A stretch of DNA of 64,000 nt, from the NCBI GenBank assembly GCA_023439125.1, contig JAEXOU010000003.1, positions 1 to 64,000 of the forward strand. Reading direction: 5' to 3'. Below, one piece after another: positions 1 to 8,252 of the stretch. The first letter of the stretch is position 1. Each line of letters opens with the position of its first letter. Made by a program: the position numbers and the translations under genes. Under the pieces are notes generated by a model. The model saw nothing but the letters and a program-made list of their open reading frames with translations, did not search any database and was not told where the DNA came from. This stretch comes from Bacillota bacterium. GTDB taxonomy: Bacteria > Bacillota > Clostridia > Lachnospirales > Lachnospiraceae.

Positions 1-48
1 TTCATCATGTATAATATTCGAGTGAGAATTTTTTCTCACTAAATATTT

Positions 49-134
49 GGAGATGTATCGAAGAGGCCGTAACGAGCTTGACTCGAAATCAAGTTGTCCG
101 CAAGGGCACGTGGGTTCGAATCCCACCGTCTCCG
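49..134 (+). tRNA. tRNA-Ser (anticodon CGA)
   Basis: This is a full type II tRNA cloverleaf. The acceptor arm GGAGATG (49-55) pairs with CGTCTCC (127-133), followed by discriminator G134. The anticodon stem CTTGA/TCAAG flanks loop CTCGAAA, which puts anticodon CGA at 84-86 and decodes UCG. A long variable arm and the T-arm GTGGG-TTCGAAT-CCCAC follow. A -10-like TATAAT lies at 10-15 and an 8-bp dyad (21-40) sits in the leader. CCA is not encoded. Its 3' end recurs at 3274-3283 and 6051-6070, so the gene looks like an integration target. Confidence 0.95.
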
Positions 135-147
135 TTAACATGCAGAA

Positions 148-176
148 AAGTCAACGCCCAAAGCGTTGGCTTTTTT
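148..176 (+). terminator. tRNA-Ser rho-independent terminator
   Basis: The stem AAGTCAACGC/GCGTTGGCTT, with G-U pairs, is followed by a run of T and lies 14 bases after the tRNA. It ends the tRNA transcript. Confidence 0.8.
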
Positions 177-319
177 GCATAGGGGGTGCAAACTGGAATT
201 TGAAATTTCACATTACGTTAATAAAAAGCGTTTGCAATTTTCATGTGGATAATCTATGATATAATGTAATAATATTACAAATAAAAGCGCAATTTCTGAT
301 AAATTGAAAGGAGAATGCT

Positions 320-3049
320 ATGGTAAATCGCCTGGTCGTACTGTTTCTCACGTTTAGCTTATTGGTTGGCGGATATCAGGGAGATTGTTGTACAACAGTG
401 AAAAGTGACAGGAAAGCCGCAAGAGATAATACAGTAACAGAAAATTGTTTCAAGGAAAGCAGTAAAGTGCCTCCACTTGATCCTGATACACTGGAAGACA
501 GTTCATTTTGCCTTAGGGAAAAAGGTAAGTTAATGAGTTCTATGGGTCTTGATGAGGAACAGTGGAATAAGTTTCGGTCCATTTACTATAACATCATATC
601 GCAGAAGCCTTTACTCATCAAAGTATCGCAAGATCAGTCAACAAGTGAATATGCAATTGCTGCGGATCTTGTATTTCATGAGATTCAGGATGATTTATCA
701 TATCATGAAGTATTAGATATCAGTAAAGAGTCGGATGGTTATACCTGCTATTTTCGGACTGACTTTGGATGTTATCCTTGGAGCAAGGATTTGGATACAT
801 TCGTTGAACAGCTTGATAGTGAGGAGCAGGAAGGATCGGAAGCGGACAGAATAGGAGGCAGCCCGGTAGAGGACAGGCTGTTTAGCTGCAGTTGTAAGTG
901 TAAAGAACCCGTTACGAAGGAAGAGTACATAAAAGCAGCACAAAAAACGATCAGCAGCTGGTTAGATTCTTTAAAATCGGAAAAAGGCCGTTATTATCTT
1001 GGCAGTTATCAATTTGAAAAAATAGATTATCATAGCAGTTTCATCGCTGCAGGTATGGTAAATGGAGCGAAAGAGTTTGTTGTTTTTGCCTGCTTTACTG
1101 CCGGAAAGACTGCAGACGAGGATACCGTCGATAGTGCATTTAATTCGAACAGTTCGTATGATACATTTTACCATGCCTATTTCGGACCTTGCATATATGC
1201 GCGGTATCGCTGGAAAGATGGAGTCTGTCAGTTGATTGATTATGCCAGGGCATATGATCTACAGGTATCCGATGAACTAAAAGAGGGGCTGCATGGAATC
1301 AAAACTGCAAATGTTCAGTATCCAACCTTTTTTGATTTCCTTGCAGATAAAGCAAAGGTGAAGTCATTGCTCAATGTTCATTATGACAGCGATTATCCTA
1401 TGGAGCAGGTACTTAGTCATAATGTCATGATGTTGTCAGATGGAACGATCCTTTACGCAGACATTGGGTACCGAAATGACAGTTATATTGATAATAGTGA
1501 TGTAAAAAAGAAAAACGGGAAAGTTTATGCCAAAATGACGCAGGAATTCCACGACGAATTTAATCCGACGTATTCCTCTCCTGTAGTCTATAATGAGGCC
1601 GAGATGGATCCCCAAAGACTGTGGTTTACACCAGATTTTAAACTCGTATTTGATGACTATAATGGTGATGGCAATCCTGATTATGCAGTTAAGATCAGTG
1701 AAGATAAAAACGGAAGCACATATGATGTGCGATGTATGGGAAACGATGGCCGGCCATGGGAAGCTAATAATACAGTTTATGTGGCAGGACATTTTGAAGA
1801 CAGTTTAAGACTTCAGATGCTGGATCGTGGAGTGATTGCAGTACCGACGAAGACACAGCAAGGAGTTAAGCTAGTTGAGAATCATATCTTTAGTGGCGAT
1901 TACTCCAAGACTTATGATAAAATTGACAATTACCGCATGTATTCGGAACGTTCTTATATGCCGGATGATTTACGGTATTATTCCATTGGAACCAAAAGTA
2001 TCAGAATTGACTTTTGGAATAATACAAAAACCAAGGTGAAAGCGGGTGGCAATTACCGGATTGAGAGATTGGACGGCGATCAGTGGAAGAAAGTTGCCAG
2101 CGGTACCTGTAAACGTAAGGATATCAAAGCGGGCAGCATGAGTCAGTTTTCCATCAATACATCAAAGATTACCTATGCAAAACAGAGTGAATACCGTGTT
2201 GTGATGAAAGTAAATGGAAAGATGATCTATGGTAACTTTTATATGGGGGATGAAGAAAGTCATGATATTTCCATTACCTGCGAGAAAGAACAGCCAGCTA
2301 AGAGAAACAGTTTGACCTTTCATGTAAAAAACGATGCTGTGACCACAGCCAGAATCAGTGGTGGTAAGCTTTTAAAAGATGGAAAGCTGTTGAGCTTGGT
2401 GGATATAACAGAGATCAAATCCATTGAGAGTGGCAGGGAAGAACAACTGGTCATTACAAAAGAGATGGTTGATGGAGTCTATGACGCAGGCAATTATACC
2501 CTTGTTTTAAATATGGGGAATGAGGAATTCTTTTATGATTTCAAATTGAGTGACATTCCAGAGGAGCAAAGATACTACTTTGGAACTCCGAAAGCTGAAA
2601 AGCTAGAAGGCGATGGATTGAAGCTGACGCTCACCAATCAGATTTGGAACAAGACGGATACCAAAGTGGGTTCCACTTCGGACAGTATTTATGTCTTAAA
2701 AGATAATCAGTGGAAGACGGGCAATTATATCACTCCTGAGGATGACTATAAGAAATACTATGATGCGGACACTACACTAAAATGGAATCAGAGTATGGAA
2801 TGTCAATACAGAATGCTTACCAAAGAGGATTATCTACAAAGTTCAGACTGGGTAATGGAGCAGCTAGAAGAACTATATCAGACTGAGTATATCAGCAAAG
2901 AACAATATGATAACTATCAGAAAATGGACGCAGTCGATCTGATCAATTTATTGTACGATGTACATTCGATAGAATCGGGCGATTTATGTTATATCGAAGT
3001 GAAAGTCGATCAATATGACAAAGAGAAAGTTTATTTTGTGATGCCATAA
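320..3049 (+). CDS. large exported protein with Ig-like (Big_14-like) domains
   Basis: A 909-residue protein with an N-terminal hydrophobic segment (about residues 4-19) that fits a signal peptide or anchor. There is no clear lipobox. A calcium-loop-like DYNGDGNPDY lies near residue 445. Three beta-rich segments follow (about 552-645, 650-750 and 760-850). The first and third resemble the Big_14 type of bacterial Ig-like domain found in Firmicute surface proteins. The start is supported by AAAGGAG 7 bases upstream. The gene stands alone between the tRNA-Ser and a palindrome, in what may be an integrated segment. The substrate or partner is unknown; an extracellular binding or structural role is an inference. 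Confidence 0.8.
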   Translation: MVNRLVVLFLTFSLLVGGYQGDCCTTVKSDRKAARDNTVTENCFKESSKVPPLDPDTLEDSSFCLREKGKLMSSMGLDEEQWNKFRSIYYNIISQKPLLIKVSQDQSTSEYAIAADLVFHEIQDDLSYHEVLDISKESDGYTCYFRTDFGCYPWSKDLDTFVEQLDSEEQEGSEADRIGGSPVEDRLFSCSCKCKEPVTKEEYIKAAQKTISSWLDSLKSEKGRYYLGSYQFEKIDYHSSFIAAGMVNGAKEFVVFACFTAGKTADEDTVDSAFNSNSSYDTFYHAYFGPCIYARYRWKDGVCQLIDYARAYDLQVSDELKEGLHGIKTANVQYPTFFDFLADKAKVKSLLNVHYDSDYPMEQVLSHNVMMLSDGTILYADIGYRNDSYIDNSDVKKKNGKVYAKMTQEFHDEFNPTYSSPVVYNEAEMDPQRLWFTPDFKLVFDDYNGDGNPDYAVKISEDKNGSTYDVRCMGNDGRPWEANNTVYVAGHFEDSLRLQMLDRGVIAVPTKTQQGVKLVENHIFSGDYSKTYDKIDNYRMYSERSYMPDDLRYYSIGTKSIRIDFWNNTKTKVKAGGNYRIERLDGDQWKKVASGTCKRKDIKAGSMSQFSINTSKITYAKQSEYRVVMKVNGKMIYGNFYMGDEESHDISITCEKEQPAKRNSLTFHVKNDAVTTARISGGKLLKDGKLLSLVDITEIKSIESGREEQLVITKEMVDGVYDAGNYTLVLNMGNEEFFYDFKLSDIPEEQRYYFGTPKAEKLEGDGLKLTLTNQIWNKTDTKVGSTSDSIYVLKDNQWKTGNYITPEDDYKKYYDADTTLKWNQSMECQYRMLTKEDYLQSSDWVMEQLEELYQTEYISKEQYDNYQKMDAVDLINLLYDVHSIESGDLCYIEVKVDQYDKEKVYFVMP

Positions 3050-3090
3050 ATCTGAGAAATAAATTTGGTAGAATTCTTTCTCTAAAAAAA

Positions 3091-3177
3091 GGGCTGTGAA
3101 AAACTGCAAAAGAGACGAGCGTGAGAAGTGATTTCTCACCTTTCTCCTCGTCGTTCTATTTGATTTTTTACAGCCCC
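3091..3177. repeat. imperfect palindrome, probable terminator or intergenic repeat
   Basis: Ends GGGCTGTgAAAAA and TTTTTTaCAGCCC are inverted. Inside are GACGAG/CTCGTC and a GTGAGAA..TTCTCAC hairpin. It lies 41 bases after the stop of the 909-residue gene and probably acts as a terminator. Its GGGCTGT end resembles the ends of the larger palindrome at 16474-16650. Confidence 0.6.
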
Positions 3178-3273
3178 TTAATAATTTCAGCAGACAACGA
3201 GGCTATATAAATAATAGAGAACAAGAGAATCTTGGATGTCTTAATAAACCAGGTATACATATAGGACAAACAT

Positions 3274-3283
3274 ACCGTCTCCG
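3274..3283 (+). repeat. tRNA-Ser 3'-end copy (att-like site)
   Basis: ACCGTCTCCG is identical to bases 125-134 at the end of tRNA-Ser. It is followed directly by a hairpin terminator (3288-3313) and by the stop codon of an integrase remnant on the minus strand. That is the usual arrangement at the end of an element integrated at a tRNA gene. Ten bases alone would be weak evidence, but the context supports it. Confidence 0.55.
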
Positions 3284-3287
3284 CTCT

Positions 3288-3313
3288 AAACCCTAGAAGA
3301 CCCTAGGGTTTTT
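3288..3313 (+). terminator. hairpin terminator after att-like site
   Basis: AAACCCTAG pairs with CTAGGGTTT, followed by T residues. It sits directly downstream of the tRNA 3'-end copy and overlaps the last codons of the integrase remnant. Confidence 0.6.
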
Positions 3314-3412
3314 CTTATTGTGTTGCATTTCGTGTTGCATAATATCTGAAAAGTAGCTATCAATTGCATCATCTACACGTTCTCTTTCCTCTGTAAAACA
3401 AGTAAAATCAGG
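3292..3412 (-). pseudogene. C-terminal remnant of a tyrosine recombinase (integrase)
   Basis: Read on the minus strand, about 39 codons are open and end at a TAG inside the terminator. They include ERVDDAIDSYFSDI followed by MQHEMQHNKK. Tails of this kind, rich in MQH repeats, are typical of C-termini of phage/ICE tyrosine recombinases from Clostridia, and these genes often end next to their attP. An in-frame stop lies just upstream and no catalytic R..HxxR..Y region is present, so only the tail survives. The position next to a tRNA 3'-end copy is what is expected for an integrase at an element boundary. Identification is from motif memory only. Confidence 0.6.
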
Positions 3413-3448
3413 CTACAAACAATCTAGTTGTACAGAAATAACTGAGAA

Positions 3449-3544
3449 TTATTTCTTGATTTTATATCGTTGATCGAGATATATCAATATACAGAGAATT
3501 AAAGTAATCAGATCCATTATCTCTGAAGCATTAATCATAATCAC
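3449..3544 (-). CDS. micro-ORF A, 29-31-residue hydrophobic peptide (possible type I toxin-like)
   Basis: A minus-strand ORF of 31 codons from GTG 3544, or 29 codons from ATG 3538. AAAGTAGG precedes it; five bases separate AGG from the ATG. The peptide has a hydrophobic core (DLITLILCILIYL) and a basic end (QRYKIKK). A homologous ORF of exactly the same length lies at 5707-5802, with matching upstream sequence (CGAAAG..GGTGATTA), and the two align without gaps. Small single-span peptides with basic tails resemble type I toxin-antitoxin toxins, but no known family was recognised with certainty. The start codon is uncertain. Confidence 0.5.
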   Translation of the reverse strand: MIMINASEIMDLITLILCILIYLDQRYKIKK

Positions 3545-3847
3545 CTACTTTCGGATTATTTTCCCCGTCAGTGAATAATTATCCTTCTCATACCTTTCTA
3601 CGAGAGTCAAGAAGTATAGTGAGTGACAAAAAGTAGCGAAAGTGTGAAGTTTAGTTCGATCTATATTATTGTAAATAAAATGTAATAATCTGTTAATTTG
3701 ACTTCATGTTTCCTCGATACTATAATAATTGTAATAAATTAACATTAGAAAGATTCTGTTCAAATAACGCTTGTTTCTGCATACCTATTATATGGGAAAT
3801 TCTTTCAAAGGTTGAAATAGAATTTTAAGGGGAGGAAAATATTATTA

Positions 3848-5521
3848 ATGAGAACACGAAGAATATACATAAAACGATTGATTCAGAGCTGTATTTTGAT
3901 TTGTGTGATGAGCACAGGATGTGAAAAAGGGAATAAGACTGTTAATAATGATAAACCAACTGAACTTACTACGATTATTACAGAATCAACACCAAGTGTA
4001 ACATTAGAAGCAACATCCTCTCCAAAACCAACATCCTCTCCAAAACCAACATCGACACCGGAACCAGTAAAAGAAATTCAATTTCAAGATCCGGAATTTG
4101 AAGCTCTTATTCGAGTATATTTGGGAAAAGAGAAGATTACACAGGAGGATTTAGATTCAATAGACACTTTATGCTTATATAATCAACAATTACTGCTGAA
4201 GCCAAAAGAAGAATTTTTTAATAATGGTGGGCGTTACTATGGACACACTATTAAGGAAGACGATGCTACCTATGATGTTAAAGAATGGACGGATTTAGGA
4301 TTGTTAACAAACTTAAAAAGATTAATCCTTTGGGACTGTAATGTGAGAGATCTTAAGACCATTATAACACTTCATAATCTTGAATATCTTGATATACAAG
4401 CGAATGATATCGAGGATTATTCATTAATAGTGAATCTTCCAGGCTTGAAACAACTTTACATGGGTTTAGGTTATAATGTGGCAGAAAAGAATTATTTACG
4501 GGATTTGCCGTCTTTAGAGGATTCAGATATTTATTGGTCTTTTATTTATGAACCTACCGAACTAAATTCTGAGGATGCAGTTCAGGGAATTACCTCTGGA
4601 AACTTAGTTAATGATGGATTTCTTACTTGTGACGGAACTAATATCTATACACTGCTATATTCAACATGTGATATGGCGCATGGAAGTCTAGTAGAATACA
4701 ATACTAAGCAGAATACCATTACTTATATTGGTGGTTTGGTAACAGAAGAGATGGCAAAACAGTGGAACTGTGAGCCATATACATACTTAAATGAAGATAT
4801 CTACAGTCTTAATTTATACAAAAATAAACTTTATTATATCAGCCGGGGAACCAATGAGAGTACATCCGATGTTGTGGAGGATGGTTATTACCTTGGAGAT
4901 GATATGCTCGGAATTATATCTCTCGATCTAGCAACAAAAGAAATGAAGTTGTTAACTACACAGGTTTATGAATCAATGTGTATCGCAAGAGATCATATGT
5001 ATGTTCTAGATCAAGGTGGTCATTTTATTAAGATGACTTTAGATGGAGAAAACAAACTTAAAGTTACTAATAAAATGTGCTCTTTTATCTATGTAAACGA
5101 AGATGAGATGTATTTTGTATCGAAGGATAAAAAGAAACTATACGAAATAAAGAATGATAAAGAAGAATGCATCTTAAAAGGATATATTCAATCCCCAATC
5201 TTTACGGATGATTATATTTTTTATTTAGATGTAGATAACAAATTATGCCGATATAATCGAACAACACAGGAAACGAAATGTATGTATGATAGAAGTATTC
5301 GATATTATAATGTAGATTCAAATTCAATTTATCTTTTTACAGACTGCTCTGAACTTTCTTGCCTTGATTATGATGGTAAACAGCAGAAGATAATTTATAA
5401 TCAACTAAATGAAGATCGAATTCAGATAGTCGGTGATTTTCTTTTTGTAGGTAAGTGGTGGGAGTACTTAGAGATTAAGAAAGATGGTTCTTTAGTGAAT
5501 AATTTTGTCTATAGTTATTAG
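3848..5521 (+). CDS. lipoprotein with LRR segment and beta-propeller-like C-terminus
   Basis: A 557-residue protein with a lipoprotein signal ending in MSTGC, which puts the lipidated Cys at residue 25. A Ser/Thr/Pro-rich spacer with SSPKPT repeats (about 50-75) links it to a leucine-rich segment (about 140-235; LTNLKRLILWDCNVRDL, LHNLEYLDIQ). Residues 240-557 consist of repeated Tyr/Asp-rich beta strands, as in DUF5050-type propeller lipoproteins of Clostridia. It is probably anchored on the outer face of the membrane with a binding role. GGGGAGG lies 12 bases before the ATG, rather far. The gene is flanked by two related micro-ORF loci (3449 and 5707), so it may have been carried in together with them. 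Confidence 0.8.
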   Translation: MRTRRIYIKRLIQSCILICVMSTGCEKGNKTVNNDKPTELTTIITESTPSVTLEATSSPKPTSSPKPTSTPEPVKEIQFQDPEFEALIRVYLGKEKITQEDLDSIDTLCLYNQQLLLKPKEEFFNNGGRYYGHTIKEDDATYDVKEWTDLGLLTNLKRLILWDCNVRDLKTIITLHNLEYLDIQANDIEDYSLIVNLPGLKQLYMGLGYNVAEKNYLRDLPSLEDSDIYWSFIYEPTELNSEDAVQGITSGNLVNDGFLTCDGTNIYTLLYSTCDMAHGSLVEYNTKQNTITYIGGLVTEEMAKQWNCEPYTYLNEDIYSLNLYKNKLYYISRGTNESTSDVVEDGYYLGDDMLGIISLDLATKEMKLLTTQVYESMCIARDHMYVLDQGGHFIKMTLDGENKLKVTNKMCSFIYVNEDEMYFVSKDKKKLYEIKNDKEECILKGYIQSPIFTDDYIFYLDVDNKLCRYNRTTQETKCMYDRSIRYYNVDSNSIYLFTDCSELSCLDYDGKQQKIIYNQLNEDRIQIVGDFLFVGKWWEYLEIKKDGSLVNNFVYSY

Positions 5522-5628
5522 GAAACATGAAGATAAAATGCAGGTGGTAATAATAGATAATCAATGAGAGATAGCAAACAGATTCGAAACAGTTAAGTAT
5601 AAAGGCTCAAGCAATGGTAATACTTGAA

Positions 5629-5657
5629 ATGTAATTATTGTAGGTATGAGAATGCCA
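5629..5657. repeat. 29-bp dispersed repeat, copy 1
   Basis: A 29-base stretch, beginning ATGTAATTATTGTAGG and ending GAGAATGCCA, is identical to 20708-20736. Here it runs into a short TGCCA/TGGCA hairpin and a T run (5653-5676). At the other site it precedes a different terminator. Confidence 0.75.
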
Positions 5658-5706
5658 TTATGGCAACCCTTTTTTAGAAAATAGTGATATTAGCAATAAT
5701 GAATGT

Positions 5707-5802
5707 TTATTTTCTACGTGCATAGCGTTGGCCTAGAAACGCTATGATACAGATAATTAACGTAATAACGTCAATTATATCTGACAAGGATATAATAATC
5801 AC
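5707..5802 (-). CDS. micro-ORF B, 31-residue hydrophobic peptide (homologue of micro-ORF A)
   Basis: A minus-strand ORF of 31 codons from GTG 5802. Its core IIDVITLIICIIAFLGQRY aligns without gaps with micro-ORF A (3449-3544), sharing the D-ITLI-CI and QRY-K positions. The upstream block CGAAAG..GGTGATTAT is also conserved, as is a flank about 40 bases further out (ATAATTATCC..TTCTCATAC). Conservation of the reading frame over differing DNA suggests real coding. A possible type I toxin-like or other membrane micropeptide; start codon and function are unproven. Confidence 0.5.
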   Translation of the reverse strand: MIIISLSDIIDVITLIICIIAFLGQRYARRK

Positions 5803-6050
5803 CCTCTTTCGGGTATATTTCCCCCTGTTAGAACAATAATTATCCCTTCTCATACTTACAGAATTAGATTATCATGCTACATGGAATTTGTATATTGGAA
5901 TCGTAGTCTTATATTTTACAAGGAATGACACCTTGAGGACACTTACATAGTAACAGATGAATATTGCTATAGGCGATTACAAGTCACCTCCCGACTCTCG
6001 GCTTACCAAGTGAAATGCTTGAAATTACGAATGATTTAGTCCTTAAGGAT

Positions 6051-6070
6051 GTTCGAATCCCACCGTCTCC
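6051..6070 (+). repeat. 20-bp tRNA-Ser 3'-end duplication (att-like direct repeat)
   Basis: GTTCGAATCCCACCGTCTCC is identical to bases 114-133, the T-loop through acceptor end of tRNA-Ser, in the same orientation. The rest of the tRNA is absent upstream. A tRNA-style terminator follows (6085-6115). This is the classic trace of site-specific integration at a tRNA gene, and the 114-6070 interval would be the inserted DNA. Confidence 0.85.
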
Positions 6071-6084
6071 CTTAATAATGATTA

Positions 6085-6115
6085 GTCCTGATCCTAAGGG
6101 GTTGGGACTTTTTTT
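6085..6115 (+). terminator. terminator after tRNA-Ser remnant
   Basis: A 10-bp stem GTCCTGATCC/GGGTTGGGAC, including G-U pairs, has loop TAAG and is followed by seven T. Related hairpins occur at 20742-20772 and 36629-36658. Confidence 0.8.
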
Positions 6116-6180
6116 GAATCTTGCTTGTGAGAATCTTAAGGCGAAAGTCGGGAAGTTGCAGGAGAGCCAAGAGAGTGTCG

Positions 6181-6550
6181 GAAGATGTGGTTCATTATTG
6201 GAATGATTTTGAATGGGCAAATGAAGGTAAGTGTTGGTGGTGGGAGGTTACTAATGGCAGGGTATTGGGCACCTGACAGGCATCTTGAAAGAAAACTATC
6301 ATCATATTCAGATAAATATCATAAGACTTTATAGAATGATAATCAGAGGTACAGAAACTATTGACTACCTGATTAGCAGATACAAGGAAGAGCGTGGAAT
6401 GATAGTATAACATCTCTAAATTGGGCTGTTGAACTAATTGATGACGCTGTATGAAATAGAACTTTCCTTGCAGCCGTTCGTACAGAAACTGCACAGTTGA
6501 TAAAAAATGTAAACTGGTATATTATTACAATAAGGATGTATTCTAAACGA
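6181..6550 (+). pseudogene. decayed coding region
   Basis: This region has no intact gene, but broken frames on the plus strand read like protein. One frame gives HYWNDFEWANEGKCWWWE, then a stop. Another carries RHLERKLSSYSDKYHKTL and, after more stops, SITSLNWAVELIDDAV and AAVRTETAQLIKN. The order and spacing suggest one ancient gene with several stops and shifts. The family was not recognised. The rest of 5522-6669 holds only the repeat, micro-ORF and tRNA remnant listed separately. Confidence 0.35.
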
Positions 6551-6669
6551 TAAGTATATATAGAATTCTTTATCTAGTAGTTGAGCGGAATTGTTTTTTA
6601 ATTAGATTTTACAGAAGTAGTATAATGTTACCATTAGCATAATTCACATCATGAAGGGAGCATTGAATA

Positions 6670-7098
6670 TTGGACATAATAATAATTATTCTTATGATTT
6701 TTTCAGCTGTTTCACAATTAATAGTTTCATTTGAAATAATATACTATAAAACTAAATGTCAAAATAATGAACTACATATGGTAACTAATCTGTGGTTTGA
6801 TTATATTCCTCATTTATTAATTATATATTCATTGTTTTTTATTGTATATTCTATAAAATTTTCAGATACAATTGTTCTCTTAACTGTAATTTTTTTAACT
6901 ATTATTTTCATATTTAATAATCAAATCCTAGTTTATAATCAGAAATATTTAACGCTTATCTCTTTTCCTTTTCAAAAAGAAAAATATAATTCTGTAATAA
7001 TTCATGATAAATTTATAATTGTTGAAAATGAGGAGCAAAGGAAACGCATTAATCTGTCAACTGCAAAAATTAAAAAAATAAAACAAATTACTAAATAA
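6670..7098 (+). CDS. small hypothetical membrane protein
   Basis: A 142-residue protein with a likely TTG start at 6670, nine bases after GAAGGGAG; an ATG at 6694 is the alternative. Four hydrophobic stretches cover roughly residues 2-22, 45-63, 66-88 and 95-102. A polar C-terminal tail follows (about 105-142) with a short beta-like segment. The layout (membrane part plus a small cytoplasmic PH-like tail) resembles the 194-residue protein at 11998, but no family is assigned. It precedes the lipoprotein gene at 7167 by 68 bases and may be co-transcribed with it. Confidence 0.6.
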   Translation: MDIIIIILMIFSAVSQLIVSFEIIYYKTKCQNNELHMVTNLWFDYIPHLLIIYSLFFIVYSIKFSDTIVLLTVIFLTIIFIFNNQILVYNQKYLTLISFPFQKEKYNSVIIHDKFIIVENEEQRKRINLSTAKIKKIKQITK

Positions 7099-7166
7099 AT
7101 TTGGGAACTCTGTTGCATCTTTAACTAAAGTAGTTGAATAAGTGTAGTACATATGGAGGTGTTTCA

Positions 7167-8183
7167 ATGAAATTATATAAGTATTTGATGCAATCAAAAT
7201 TATGTTACATTTTTTTATTATGTATCCTATTATCTGGGTGCAATGAAAATTCAAATCAGTATAAGCAGGTTCAGGGGGGAGAACAACAAGTTACAACCAC
7301 TATAAAGGAACAAGAACCTACAAAAGGACAAGAACCTACAAAAGGACAAGAACCTACAAATGAAGTACAACTCAATGTAAAAGAAGGTCAGGTTTTAACT
7401 CTTAAGGGGGCATGTAGTATAGATTTGGATCAGGATGGAATCTGTGAAGAAATCTCTATTCGTCAATGGAAGGAATACAATGCGGATCATTTTGAAATTG
7501 GAGATAGGTCAATGTGGGAACATTATTATGATATTTATGTAAATGGAGAATATAAATGTACAGCAGGGCCTCAATTGGATGATACCATTTTAGTCACAAG
7601 TATTGATGGTGATAATGTGGATGTAATATTTGCAAATGAGGGACAGTTATACGGAGAAATATGTGAAAAGGATGCAATCTATCGTTACCAAGATCATAAA
7701 TTTAATTTTATCGATTATTTATACTGTGATAGAAATCAATTGAAAATAATCGACCATAAATATATAGGGTACTCATTTAAGCAGCATACGATATTGAATT
7801 CATTCAAAATGCCAACAAATAATTGTTTTAAAGATGGTAAAATAGAATGTACTTATTTACCAATTACAGAAAACGAAACGGATCTTGATATTTTAGATGT
7901 AGAGTATAAGCTGGATGTAGATCTTGATCTGCGAACAAAGCTTGGTGATGAGGAAGATAGCATTAGCTGGAAACGAGGAACAAAAGTCAAACCGATAGCG
8001 TTAATAACGAAAGAACCGTATGCTCCGGATAATTACGAAGCATTTGAGTATTGGTTATGTCTTAGAAATCTGGAAACGAAGGAAGAGGGATGGATTTTCT
8101 GTCATGACTATACGGTGTATCAAAAGAATAAATCAGAAAATCCAGATCTGATCTTCCAAGACTATGATCCTAGACACAGCTAG
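7167..8183 (+). CDS. lipoprotein with EPTKGQ repeats and C-terminal SH3-like region
   Basis: A 338-residue protein. The ATG at 7167 is preferred over the upstream ATG at 7134 because GGAGGTG lies 7 bases before it and the lipoprotein signal begins there. The lipobox LLSGC puts Cys at 25. Three EPTKGQ/EPTNE repeats (about residues 48-66) form a spacer. The segment around SIDLDQDGICEEISI resembles an extracellular calcium-binding loop. The end (about 275-325, with WKRGTKVKPIALI and KEEGWIF) looks like an SH3-like fold. It is probably exported and lipid-anchored; the role is unknown. Confidence 0.75.
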   Translation: MKLYKYLMQSKLCYIFLLCILLSGCNENSNQYKQVQGGEQQVTTTIKEQEPTKGQEPTKGQEPTNEVQLNVKEGQVLTLKGACSIDLDQDGICEEISIRQWKEYNADHFEIGDRSMWEHYYDIYVNGEYKCTAGPQLDDTILVTSIDGDNVDVIFANEGQLYGEICEKDAIYRYQDHKFNFIDYLYCDRNQLKIIDHKYIGYSFKQHTILNSFKMPTNNCFKDGKIECTYLPITENETDLDILDVEYKLDVDLDLRTKLGDEEDSISWKRGTKVKPIALITKEPYAPDNYEAFEYWLCLRNLETKEEGWIFCHDYTVYQKNKSENPDLIFQDYDPRHS

Positions 8184-8252
8184 AAAAGTAACAATTCCAA
8201 TATACTGTATAAATAGATACTAAGAAGTAACAGGATAGAAAGGTGAACATAT

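Noticed and set aside
47..259. 70-codon ORF over the tRNA
   Set aside because: It runs through the tRNA-Ser cloverleaf and its terminator; no ribosome site and no protein character.
1436..1792. 118-codon minus-strand ORF inside the 909-residue gene
   Set aside because: Shadow of a well-supported gene; rich in Ile/Cys/His, as expected of an antisense frame.
6195..6494. 99-codon minus-strand ORF
   Set aside because: It has no ribosome site and an unnatural His/Ser/Tyr-rich composition. The plus strand shows better, though broken, coding signal.
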